Shown piece by piece: positions 33,702 to 41,232 of a stretch of DNA of 64,000 nt. The notes below the pieces were generated by a model. It had not been told where the DNA came from and made no database searches. It saw only the letters and a program-made list of their open reading frames with translations. Within the stretch, counting starts at the first letter, position 1. Each line of letters begins with the position of its first letter. The position numbers were made by a program, and so were the translations under genes. This DNA comes from Flavobacterium sp. LHD-80 (GTDB lineage Bacteria; Bacteroidota; Bacteroidia; Flavobacteriales; Flavobacteriaceae): NCBI RefSeq assembly GCF_030929605.1, contig NZ_JAVFVS010000010.1, positions 62,001 to 126,000 of the forward strand. Direction: 5' to 3'.

Positions 33702-35165
33702 CTACAATTTACTAATATAACTTCCGTACATATCTTTAAACTGGTGTCCCGTCGCGAAACGATCTTTACTCAATTTTTTATATTCTACTAAAGCCCATAA
33801 AACAAACTCTTTTACAAAGTATTGGTCTTTTTTGTCTAATTCAGGCTGATATTTTTTAAGCAGAATATCTAATGGTGTAACTTCGTCTAAGATTTCTTGG
33901 TATTCTTTGTCTGATGCATCGTCTAATAATTCGAAACCGCTTTCGGCAAAAAACCATTCAATTAAATCAGAATAAGGCGTTTTTTCTCCTGGTTTTTCTA
34001 ATTTTTCAATTTTAGGGAAAAATGTTGGAAACAAAGTTCTTATTGCTGAGCCAATTAAATATTGTGCTACAACCGCTGCTCCCTCCTGCTCGCCTTCATA
34101 AACCAATTCGACTTTCCCTGTAATCGCCGGAATAATTCCCATAAAATCTGAAAGTCTCAAAACCGTTTTATCTACTCCCGATTTCAAAGCACGACGTTCT
34201 GCCGTACTTATTAAGTTTTCAAAAGCTGTAATACTCATTCTGGTGCTTACACCACTTTTATTATCAATATATTCGCTTTCGCGAGCTTCAAAACTAATTT
34301 GTTCTAAAATATCTCTGGCTAGACTTGGCACATATACAACATCGCTTTGATTTTCGTCCAGTTTTGCTTCCTGTTCTGTAATAGCTCTAGCAATAGCAAC
34401 ATTTTCAGGATAATGCGTCAAAATCTGCGAACCAATTCTGTCTTTTAATGGCGTTACAATACTTCCTCTATTTGTATAATCTTCTGGATTTGCGGTAAAA
34501 ATAAACTGCATATCAAGAGGCATTCTTAATTTGAATCCGCGAATTTGAATGTCGCCTTCTTGCAAAATATTAAATAAAGCGACTTGAATTCTGGCTTGTA
34601 AATCTGGCAATTCATTAATAACAAAAATGCTTCTATTTGCTCTCGGAATCATTCCGAAATGAATTACCCTGTCATCAGCATAAGATAATTTTAAATTCGC
34701 TGCTTTTATCGGATCAACGTCCCCAATCAAATCGGCAACAGTAACATCAGGCGTTGCTAATTTTTCGAAGAAACGCTCATTTCTGTGCAACCACGAAACT
34801 GGAGTTTCATCTCCTTTTTCATCAATTAAATCTTTAGCAAAACGCGAAATTGGATTAAGCGGATCGTCATTAATTTCTGAACCAGCAACATACGGAATAT
34901 ATTCATCTAATAATTCAACCATTTTGCGCGCCAAACGAGTTTTTGCCTGACCGCGAAGTCCTAATAAATTGATATTGTGGCGAGAAAGAATCGCACGTTC
35001 TAATTCGGGAATTACTGTGTTTTCAAAACCGTGAACGCCTTCAAAAACAGGTTTTCCTGATTTTATTTTTTCACGAAGATTGTTTCTCAATTCATCTTTT
35101 ATACTGATGCTTTTATATCCTGAAGCCTTTAATTGGCCTAATGTTTTTATATTGTTTATTTCCAT
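33702..35165 (-). CDS. MoxR-type AAA+ ATPase (magnesium-chelatase-like)
   Basis: A 487-residue ATPase with Walker A GLRGQAKT (residues 69-76), the helix-2 insert region typical of MoxR/chelatase AAA+ proteins and 'SIFVINELPDLQARIQVALFNILQEGDI' style motif: Walker B here reads VINE, with Asn where Asp is usual. Sensor residues in 'FIFTANPEDYTNRG' follow. It is paired with the VWA protein gene upstream; such ATPase-VWA pairs act as chaperone-like or metal-insertion machines (known from MoxR/RavA and chelatases). Its actual substrate is unknown. Confidence 0.87.
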   Translation of the reverse strand: MEINNIKTLGQLKASGYKSISIKDELRNNLREKIKSGKPVFEGVHGFENTVIPELERAILSRHNINLLGLRGQAKTRLARKMVELLDEYIPYVAGSEINDDPLNPISRFAKDLIDEKGDETPVSWLHRNERFFEKLATPDVTVADLIGDVDPIKAANLKLSYADDRVIHFGMIPRANRSIFVINELPDLQARIQVALFNILQEGDIQIRGFKLRMPLDMQFIFTANPEDYTNRGSIVTPLKDRIGSQILTHYPENVAIARAITEQEAKLDENQSDVVYVPSLARDILEQISFEARESEYIDNKSGVSTRMSITAFENLISTAERRALKSGVDKTVLRLSDFMGIIPAITGKVELVYEGEQEGAAVVAQYLIGSAIRTLFPTFFPKIEKLEKPGEKTPYSDLIEWFFAESGFELLDDASDKEYQEILDEVTPLDILLKKYQPELDKKDQYFVKEFVLWALVEYKKLSKDRFATGHQFKDMYGSYISKL

Positions 35166-35236
35166 TGTATTGAAATATCGATTTTATTATTTTTTTATTT
35201 TTTGCAGATAATAAACGTTGCGTCATACTTTTTGTG

Positions 35237-35260
35237 TTAGACGCACTGCTGTGCGTCTCT
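35237..35260. repeat. AGACGCACTGCTGTGCGTCT hairpin
   Basis: A 20-base perfect hairpin (AGACGCAC/GTGCGTCT, loop TGCT) in the gap between the VWA and MoxR genes. It could act as an RNA processing or attenuation site; similar words occur widely in Bacteroidetes (from memory). Confidence 0.7.
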
Positions 35261-35286
35261 AAAATATTTAGTACGTGCCAAAAGAA

Positions 35287-35323
35287 ACCTTAGCTTCTTA
35301 GAATCTTAGCAACTTAGAACCTT
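35287..35323 (-). repeat. Octamer-repeat array (reverse orientation)
   Basis: CTTAGCTTCTTAGAATCTTA followed by GCAACTTAGAACC, the reverse of the NNCTAAGR octamers, directly at the VWA stop codon. Confidence 0.75.
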
Positions 35324-36441
35324 TATTTAATTCTCTTTTTCCTATTCGTTTCATAATCTTCAAAAATCATTTCACCTAGACCTTTAATTCCGGTATAAAA
35401 TGCTTTTCCTTGATTTGCTTCTGTGAAATGATTTACAAATCGTTGTAAATAAGGATCGTTTGCGATCATGAAAGTCGTAATCGGAATATGTAATTTTCTG
35501 GCTTGCTGTGCTTGCGTGTAACATTTATCAACAATATATTCGTCTAGGCCGTTGCTGTTCATATAATAAGAACCGTCACGCTCACGTACACAACTTGGCT
35601 TTCCGTCGGTAATCATGAAAATCTGCTTGTTGGTATTCCTCTTTCTTCTTAAAATATCCATTGCTAACTGAAGCCCAGCAACCGTATTCGTGTGATAAGG
35701 ACCAACTTGCAAATAAGGCAAATCTTTAATTGGAATTGTCCAAGCGTCATTTCCGAAAACTAAAATATCAAGTGTATCTTTTGGATAACGCGTTGTAATT
35801 AATTCTGCCAAAGCCATTGCTACTTTTTTAGCCGGAGTGATTCGGTCTTCTCCGTACAAAATCATACTGTGGCTAATGTCGATCATCAAAACGGTACTCA
35901 TTTGTGCTTTGTATTGTGTTTCCTCGACAACCAAATCGTTTTCGGTCAGCATGAAGCTTTCTACACCATTGTTGATTTGAGCATTTCGCAGACTTTCTGT
36001 CAATGAAATACGTTCTAAGCCATCGCCAAAATTAAATTCGCGAAATTCACCAGTATGTTCATCGCCATTTCCGGCATGTTTTGTTTTGTGATTTCCGTTT
36101 CCAGAGCGTTTTAGATTTCCAAAAATCTGATCTAAAGCCTGCTGACGAATCGCGCGTTCTGTTTTTGCAGTAATTCCAAAACCATTCGAACCATCCTCTT
36201 TGACTTCGTCTTTTATATAACCTTTCTTTTTTAAATCTTCAATAAAATCATCAATTGTGTAGTTCTCGTCGGTAAGTTTATATTCCTTATCCAATTCACG
36301 AAGCCAGCTGATTGCTTCGTCAAAATCACCCGAAGTATGGGTGATAAGCTCTTTAAAAATACTAAAAAGCTTTTCAAACGGAGACTGAAATGGGGCTTCG
36401 TACGACTTAAAATAAAAACCTTTTTTAAATTCGTTTTTCAT
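35323..36441 (-). CDS. VWA domain protein, partner of the MoxR-type ATPase
   Basis: A 372-residue soluble protein. The C-terminal 190 residues form a von Willebrand A domain with the metal-binding MIDAS motif D188-I-S190-H-S192, a Thr in 'YHTNTVAGLQLAM' and an Asp in 'FMITDGKPS'. The N-terminal 180 residues are helical and charged, with a Gly/His/Asn-rich spacer. It precedes the AAA+ gene by about 160 bases on the same strand, so the two probably form one operon and complex. Confidence 0.87.
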   Translation of the reverse strand: MKNEFKKGFYFKSYEAPFQSPFEKLFSIFKELITHTSGDFDEAISWLRELDKEYKLTDENYTIDDFIEDLKKKGYIKDEVKEDGSNGFGITAKTERAIRQQALDQIFGNLKRSGNGNHKTKHAGNGDEHTGEFREFNFGDGLERISLTESLRNAQINNGVESFMLTENDLVVEETQYKAQMSTVLMIDISHSMILYGEDRITPAKKVAMALAELITTRYPKDTLDILVFGNDAWTIPIKDLPYLQVGPYHTNTVAGLQLAMDILRRKRNTNKQIFMITDGKPSCVRERDGSYYMNSNGLDEYIVDKCYTQAQQARKLHIPITTFMIANDPYLQRFVNHFTEANQGKAFYTGIKGLGEMIFEDYETNRKKRIK

Positions 36442-36548
36442 AATTTTTAAAATTACGTTTTTTTAGAATTACGGAAAAAGAAACCTTTATTAATTTTTAG
36501 TTAAAATATTTCAGAAAAACCAACCAAAAGCAAGGTAATTCTTGTCAA

Positions 36549-36932
36549 TTATTCAAACTTTCCATCAAGATAATACCATGCATCATTTTCAAACTTAAAA
36601 GTTGAAAATTCATAATGTGTCTGCGGTTTTTGATTTGAATCTAAAAAATAGGCTTTAAATTCAACTGTGTTTTCAGTAAAACTTAGAATTTCTAATTTTT
36701 GCCATTTATTAGTTGTTGCCCATTTTAAAATTTCAGCTTTAGAATAATATTTTCGTTCTGAAATATAAGTAGTTTCTAAAAGATAATCGGCGTTATGAGT
36801 TACATAAGCCGAATATCTGGAGCGCATCAATGCCAAAGCAGTTGGTGCTTTTTGATTTTTCTGAAGAAATAATCCACAGCAGTTTTCGAACAGTAAACCT
36901 GTATCGCAATAACATTTATGCGTCGCCATCAA
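36549..36932 (-). CDS. YchJ family protein with SEC-C metal-binding motif
   Basis: A 127-residue protein. The N-terminus carries the SEC-C motif CYCDTGLLFENCCG, which binds zinc, and 'AQALMRSRYSAYV'-like 'LMRSRYSAYVTHNADYLLETT' follows, as in the YchJ family. The C-terminal half is an NTF2-like sandwich ('TVEFKAYFLDSNQKPQTHYE'). The function of YchJ is not known. It overlaps the start-side neighbour's stop by 17 bases, so the two are translated together. Confidence 0.85.
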   Translation of the reverse strand: MMATHKCYCDTGLLFENCCGLFLQKNQKAPTALALMRSRYSAYVTHNADYLLETTYISERKYYSKAEILKWATTNKWQKLEILSFTENTVEFKAYFLDSNQKPQTHYEFSTFKFENDAWYYLDGKFE

Positions 36933-37152
36933 CCTGTTCTTCTCCGTTAATTTTCACATGAAGTTGATTCAGCAAAACTTGATATCTACTGATTTCTCTC
37001 AGCTCTTCATCTTCTTCGGCATGATCTAACATTTCGTCTAATTCATCACTTACCTCAAGTAATTTATTATTAGCTTCTCTGTCGTTTTTTGCAGCAATCA
37101 AATCAATAATTTCCTGAACGTTTGCTTTTAAAGTTTCAAATTTTGTATTCAT
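36916..37152 (-). CDS. Small acidic helical protein, unknown
   Basis: A 78-residue protein, helical, with acidic clusters ('VSDELDEMLDHAEEDEEL') and no Cys or membrane segment. I do not recognise a family, but its length, clean frame and 17-base overlap with the YchJ gene mark it as a real gene. Confidence 0.7.
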   Translation of the reverse strand: MNTKFETLKANVQEIIDLIAAKNDREANNKLLEVSDELDEMLDHAEEDEELREISRYQVLLNQLHVKINGEEQVDGDA

Positions 37153-37173
37153 TTTTTATTTTTTTTATTTTTT

Positions 37174-37252
37174 GCCACAGATTAAAAGATTAAAAATGAT
37201 TTCTTCTCTTTATACAAATTTTAAAATCTGTGAAAATCTTCTAATCTGTGGC
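37174..37252. repeat. Inverted repeat of the 'GCCACAGATTAAAAG' type
   Basis: GCCACAGATTAAAAGATTAA (from 37174) is mirrored by AATCTTCTAATCTGTGGC (to 37252), with a mixed middle. It lies in a gap inside a run of minus-strand genes. Confidence 0.75.
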
Positions 37253-37258
37253 AAAAAT

Positions 37259-37411
37259 TTATTTATCTTCTGAGGTTTTATCTTCGTTGAATTTTTTCAC
37301 AATTTCCTTAAGTTTCTCTTTGCGGGAAACTTCGGCTTGTTTTTTCTTAGCCTGGGCTTTGTGCAATTTGTCATTGTGCTTTTTGATGTTCCTTTCGTTA
37401 TTGCGTCCCAT
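37259..37411 (-). CDS. Small lysine-rich protein, unknown
   Basis: The minus strand encodes 50 residues from the ATG at 37409-37411, starting MGRNNERNIKKHNDK and rich in Lys, with a predicted single long helix. Its ATG shares the A of the TAA stop of the next gene upstream (TAATG), a sign of translational coupling. I know no function; a nucleic-acid or ribosome-binding role is only suggested by the charge. Confidence 0.65.
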   Translation of the reverse strand: MGRNNERNIKKHNDKLHKAQAKKKQAEVSRKEKLKEIVKKFNEDKTSEDK

Positions 37412-37953
37412 TATATTTCTCTTTTAATTTCTTCTAAACTTTTCTCCGTAAAAATCAATTCGGTGATGATCTGTTTTCGCAAATCAGCTATGTCGTCATA
37501 ATCAAAATATTTTGCCCATGAAGTCAATTGCTGTATATTTCGTACTTGTTTCAATCTTTTTTGAGTTTCAAAACTTGTTCTTAAAATCGCTTTTCCGTCA
37601 AACTCCGGATTGTTTTTATGCTGATAATTAGCGAGATTTTTATCGAAATCAGCTTCTATATAATAAAGCTTTTCTTCAGCATTGTCAGGATAAAATGAAA
37701 TCCATTTTGCAAAACCAATTTTCGTTTTTGATTCGGTTTCAGGTTCTCGGGCGATCAGTCGCCATTTGCTGTTGGCTAATCTTCCCCAATGATTCGAAAC
37801 TCGGTACATACCTTCTTCAGTATAATAATAAGTACTTCCGGCTTTGCTTTCAAATTGTTTTTTTAAACCTTCAATTTTATTTGGAAGCACTTCATTAAAA
37901 ACACAAAACGTATTTTTAAACGAATTTGGATGTGGCTTAAAATTTTTCTGCAT
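37411..37953 (-). CDS. Conserved hypothetical protein
   Basis: A 180-residue soluble protein starting MQKNFKPHPNSF, with 'GMYRVSNHWGRLANSKWRL' and 'KIGFAKWISFYP', rich in Trp/Tyr, perhaps an alpha/beta fold. I do not recognise it. The start at 37953 is supported by TATATTTG, a -7 box, four bases upstream; the reading frame is open to 37977. It is coupled to the lysine-rich gene (TAATG). Confidence 0.7.
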   Translation of the reverse strand: MQKNFKPHPNSFKNTFCVFNEVLPNKIEGLKKQFESKAGSTYYYTEEGMYRVSNHWGRLANSKWRLIAREPETESKTKIGFAKWISFYPDNAEEKLYYIEADFDKNLANYQHKNNPEFDGKAILRTSFETQKRLKQVRNIQQLTSWAKYFDYDDIADLRKQIITELIFTEKSLEEIKREI

Positions 37954-37956
37954 ATG

Positions 37957-37964
37957 CAAATATA
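37957..37964 (-). promoter_or_regulatory. -7 promoter box of the hypothetical gene cluster
   Basis: Minus strand TATATTTG, directly before the ATG at 37953. Confidence 0.45.
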
Positions 37965-38005
37965 CTGAGATTGTCACGAACTCCCTAAAACAAACCTAAA
38001 TTGAT

Positions 38006-38013
38006 TAACTTTG
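38006..38013 (+). promoter_or_regulatory. -7 promoter box of the 81-residue protein gene
   Basis: TAACTTTG on the plus strand, 26 bases before the ATG at 38040 and divergent from the minus-strand box at 37957-37964. Confidence 0.55.
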
Positions 38014-38039
38014 CATCTTCAATTTTAAAATAAAAAACG

Positions 38040-38285
38040 ATGTCTAAAGATTCACATGAAAAAATGCCACAAAAAGGAGTTTACACCGGCATTATCGAAA
38101 AAGATGAAAACAATAATTATTTCTGCGGTGAATATCTTTTAGATTATAAGATCGCAAGTACTAATTTTAATATTGGAGACTGGGTTACTATTAAATCTAT
38201 AATCGAAAACCCAAGTGATATCAGCTACGATAAATATCCAAAGAAATCTAGAAACTTCGATAAGGCAAATCATAAACCGGAATAA
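38040..38285 (+). CDS. Small hypothetical protein
   Basis: An 81-residue protein with 'KGVYTGIIEKDENNNYFCGE' and 'NFNIGDWVTIKSI', resembling a small beta-barrel (OB- or SH3-like) fold, and a basic end. No family recognised. The position after a good promoter box and the divergent arrangement support it as real. Confidence 0.6.
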   Translation: MSKDSHEKMPQKGVYTGIIEKDENNNYFCGEYLLDYKIASTNFNIGDWVTIKSIIENPSDISYDKYPKKSRNFDKANHKPE

Positions 38286-38333
38286 GTTTTTTTTTGTTTC
38301 AAGTTTCAGGTTTTGTTGGAACGCGTATTTTTT

Positions 38334-38496
38334 TAACGCAAAGAACGCAAGGTTATTTTTACTGATTGTTATACTTTGAGAATATTAAGTTCGCAAAGCT
38401 TTGTCAATACAAAGCTTTGCGAACTTTTCATTTTAATGAATCTCAAAAAAAAACTTAGCGTCCTTTGCGTAAACCTTAGCGAACTTTGCGGTTAAA
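38334..38496. repeat. GCAAAGTTC-type repeat region
   Basis: TTAACGCAAAGAACGCAAGG at the left and CTTTGCGGTTAAA at the right mirror each other; inside, 'CAAAGCTTTGCGAAC' inverted units occur. It is related to 16653-16882. Confidence 0.75.
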
Positions 38497-38532
38497 TTCC
38501 CCCGGTATTTATTATTAAATTCCCCCGGTATT
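38492..38532. repeat. 18-bp direct repeat TTAAATTCCCCCGGTATT
   Basis: Two perfect copies, 38492-38509 and 38515-38532, five bases apart, 120 bases before the J-domain gene. The C-rich core is unusual in this AT-rich DNA. Confidence 0.85.
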
Positions 38533-38575
38533 CAGAATATTTTTTAGTTGAAAACAGAAAAGTTAAAAAAAAGTG

Positions 38576-38583
38576 TACCTTTG
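38576..38583 (+). promoter_or_regulatory. -7 promoter box of the J-domain gene
   Basis: TACCTTTG fits TAnnTTTG and gives a leader of about 65 bases. The -33 element is not clear. Confidence 0.55.
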
Positions 38584-38653
38584 CAAAAAATTTGTCGATT
38601 TGAACTAATTAATATCGATTTCAAACTAATAGACAAGTAGTTACCTTTTATTT

Positions 38654-39094
38654 ATGAAAAAAATAGTTGAATACCGTAAGTTACTAAACGTAGAGAAAAC
38701 TGCAGAGTTAAAAGATTTAAAAACAATTTATCGCAACGCGATGAAAGAATCTCATCCTGATAAATTTGTTGGAAACGAAGCTGGTTTAAAAGAGGCAGAA
38801 GAAAAAAGCAAAACAATCATTGAGGCTTACCACTTTTTAGTAAGTATTCACCCTGATACTATTAAACTTAATTTACCAGAATATACAGAAACAATTACAA
38901 CTTGCACTATTACAGATTATAAATTTGTAGAAGGCCGTTTGATTATTGATTTCTCTAACGGAAGTGTTTACGAATACATTAGTGTTCCTAAAGCAACTTA
39001 CGTGAAAATGGTAAACGCTGATTCACCAGGAAGATTTGCAAAAAGACATATCTTGAACTCTTTTACTTGGAGAAAGAAAACAAACCAAGAATAG
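38654..39094 (+). CDS. J-domain plus KTSC domain protein
   Basis: A 146-residue fusion. Residues 1-65 form a J-domain with the HPD motif at 34-36, the part that stimulates Hsp70 ATPase. Residues about 78-143 form a KTSC domain ('GRLIIDFSNGSVYEYISVPKATY', 'SPGRFAKRHIL'), a small beta-rich domain of unclear role. The fusion is short and has no membrane segment, so it is cytoplasmic. A terminator follows directly. Confidence 0.85.
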   Translation: MKKIVEYRKLLNVEKTAELKDLKTIYRNAMKESHPDKFVGNEAGLKEAEEKSKTIIEAYHFLVSIHPDTIKLNLPEYTETITTCTITDYKFVEGRLIIDFSNGSVYEYISVPKATYVKMVNADSPGRFAKRHILNSFTWRKKTNQE

Positions 39095-39119
39095 TTTTTA
39101 CAACAAAAATATACCTAGA

Positions 39120-39146
39120 AGCACTCCTATCACAGAGTGCTTTTTT
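39120..39146 (+). terminator. Terminator after the J-domain gene
   Basis: AGCACTC pairs with GAGTGCT and T7 follows. Confidence 0.88.
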
Positions 39147-39292
39147 TATGCCTAAAAAATGCTAAATTGAATGTTTTCATTCAAAATAAAAATACATTTA
39201 ATAGTTTTAAATCATATAAAATAGGCAAATCACTTGATTTTAGGGACTTTAGAGTAAAAAAAACTATAACAAAATTTTAGGTTACAAAATTC

Positions 39293-39321
39293 TTGATGTT
39301 CTATATTTTTAAATACTTTTG
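39293..39321 (+). promoter_or_regulatory. Promoter of the DUF4369-TlpA gene
   Basis: TTG (39293-39295), 18 bases, TACTTTTG (39314-39321): a full Bacteroidetes promoter, 33 bases before the ATG. Confidence 0.75.
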
Positions 39322-39354
39322 TTGCACAAATCAATTAACTAATTAATATTTATA

Positions 39355-40521
39355 ATGAAAAAAATATTTTTTTTACTTACAGCTTCTGTAGCTATCATTT
39401 CATGCAGCAAAGTTAAAGACGGAGAGTATCTAATTACAGGAACTGCTACTGGAATTGCAAATGGAAAAACAATCATTCTTCAAGGTCAAGATCCAGTAAC
39501 TCAAATGACAGTTGCTCTTGATACAGTAAAAGTTGAAAACGGAAAATTTGAAATAAAAGGAAAAGTAGCTGAACCAGCTTTTCATACTTTAATTCTTCAA
39601 GATGCTAACGCTCCAATTCCATTTATTTTAGAAACTGGAGAAATTGCTATCGCGATTGATAAAGACAGTATTCACAAATCAAAAATATCTGGAACTTACA
39701 ACAACGAAGAGTTTGTAAAATTCCAAGAAGATCTAAACAAAACTCAAAAGAGATTAATGGATTTTCAAAAAAACAATACTGCTAAAATGCAACAAGCTCA
39801 ACAAGCTCAAGATACAGCAACTATCAATGGCTTGATGAAACAATATATGGAGATCCAAACAGAAGTTCAAGCTGATACAAAAAAGAAGTATGTAACTTAT
39901 GCTGAATCTCACCCAAAATCTTTCATTTCTGCTTTAATCGTAAAAGGAATGTCTGAAGATCCAACTGCAGATGCTAAAAAAGTAGAAAGTATTTATAACT
40001 CATTAGATGAGTCTGTAAAAAATACTAAGCCTGCAAAAGATGCTAAAACTAAAATTGGTCAAGCAAAATTGCCTGCTGTAGGTGCATCAGCTCCTCCTGT
40101 TGGTAGTGCTAAATGAAGAGCAGATTTTTCAGCTCCTAATCCAGAAGGAAAAGTAGTTTCGCTTAAAGAAAGTTTAGGTAAAGTAACTATCGTTGATTTT
40201 TGGGCTTCATGGTGCGGACCATGTCGAAAAGAAAACCCGAATGTAGTCGCTATTTATAAAGAATTACATTCAAAAGGATTAAACATTATTGGTGTTTCTT
40301 TAGATAAAGAAAAAAGCAAGTGGACAGAGGCTATCGCAAAAGATGGTTTAACTTGGACACATGTTTCAAATCTAAAATTCTGGGATGAACCAATTGCTGC
40401 GCAATATCACGTTGAATCAATTCCGGCAACATTTATTCTTGATGCATCAGGAAAAGTAGTTGCACAAGACTTAAGAGGTCCTGAATTGAGAGCAAAAATT
40501 TTAGAGCTTTTGGCTAAATAA
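39355..40521 (+). pseudogene. DUF4369-TlpA thiol-disulfide lipoprotein interrupted by an in-frame TGA
   Basis: The first 253 codons encode a lipoprotein (lipobox SVAIISC) with a DUF4369 domain and a helical linker, ending at TGA 40114-40116. The same frame goes straight on for 134 codons of a thioredoxin/TlpA domain ('DFWASWCGPCRKENPNVVA', cis-Pro 'SIPATFILDASG') to TAA at 40519-40521. Such two-domain proteins are normally one chain, so the TGA splits it exactly in the linker. No in-frame ATG or GTG lies early in the thioredoxin part, so it would not be made without readthrough. The promoter and terminator are intact. A recent nonsense mutation, a sequencing error or recoding are all possible. 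Confidence 0.85.
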
Positions 40522-40546
40522 TACTTTATAGTATTCCGAATAAAAA

Positions 40547-40572
40547 AAATCTCCCTAGTGGAGATTTTTTTG
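40547..40572 (+). terminator. Terminator of the DUF4369-TlpA gene
   Basis: AAATCTCC pairs with GGAGATTT, followed by a T run. Confidence 0.85.
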
Positions 40573-40935
40573 TTTTAATGAAATAATAACGAAACAAAGA
40601 ATATTTCTTTAAAAAGAATTAAAACATACTGAAAAAGGAAATTTTGAAGAGGACTTAATATGTCGTTGTATTTCTTTTTGAATAAATTAATTACGAAGTA
40701 ATCTCACATGCGATTTATTCCCACGAAATCTTTCACACTACATCAGTAAAAACAGCACCTAACGTCTTCATAAATCCTGAATTGAACCTAGAAATCATAA
40801 AAAACAACCAAAGAATAATCTTACTTTAAAGAATTAATTCCAAAAAAGTACACGAGAGGTGTTTTTTTATTTTATTCAATTCCAATGAATTAAAAAATAA
40901 CTTTAAAATAACTTAAAATTAAGTCATTTTTTTGT
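40573..40935. other. Intergenic stretch, no gene seen
   Basis: About 360 AT-rich bases before the tRNA promoter. A short frame near 40743-40830 reads 'KTAPNVFINPELNLEIIKNN' but has no start codon and no known relative; it may be a fragment. A weak hairpin ACAC-GAGAG-GTGT followed by T7 lies at about 40852-40870. Confidence 0.3.
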
Positions 40936-40965
40936 TTGGAAATGTAGAAAGAGTTCCTATCTTTG
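40936..40965 (+). promoter_or_regulatory. Promoter of tRNA-Tyr
   Basis: TTG (40936-40938), 19 bases, TATCTTTG (40958-40965): a textbook Bacteroidetes promoter, 38 bases before the tRNA. Confidence 0.8.
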
Positions 40966-41003
40966 CCACCGCTTAGAACAACAAAGCACAACAAGCTGAG
41001 ATC

Positions 41004-41084
41004 GGGGAGATACTCAAGCGGCCAACGAGGGCAGACTGTAAATCTGCTGTGTGAACTTCGCAGGTTCGAATCCTGCTCTCCCCA
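41004..41084 (+). tRNA. tRNA-Tyr (anticodon GUA)
   Basis: The acceptor stem GGGGAGA (41004-41010) pairs with TCTCCCC (41077-41083). The anticodon stem GCAGA/TCTGC holds loop CTGTAAA with anticodon GTA at 41038-41040, and a long variable arm and a TTCGAAT T-loop follow, as expected for a class II tRNA-Tyr. The terminal CCA is not encoded. A terminator hairpin follows within seven bases. The flanking DNA shows no integrase or att-like duplication. Confidence 0.97.
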
Positions 41085-41090
41085 CAAAAA

Positions 41091-41119
41091 AGTCCTAATG
41101 AAAATTAGGACTTTTTTTA
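41091..41119 (+). terminator. Terminator after tRNA-Tyr
   Basis: AGTCCTAAT pairs with ATTAGGACT and T7 follows. Confidence 0.9.
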
Positions 41120-41232
41120 TGCGTCGAATTTAACGATTATAATTTCTTTTGAAATCTTAGATTTGATGAATTGGTTTACATTGAGCTCAATTTAATCATT
41201 GCGAAATCTCTGTGGCAATTTTGACCTGAATT

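Noticed and set aside
40890..41087. 65-residue minus-strand frame over the tRNA
   Set aside because: It is antisense to the intact tRNA-Tyr and its promoter and has no protein-like character.
41004..41119. tRNA-Tyr as an integration site
   Set aside because: No integrase, no repeat of the tRNA 3' end and no change in composition nearby.
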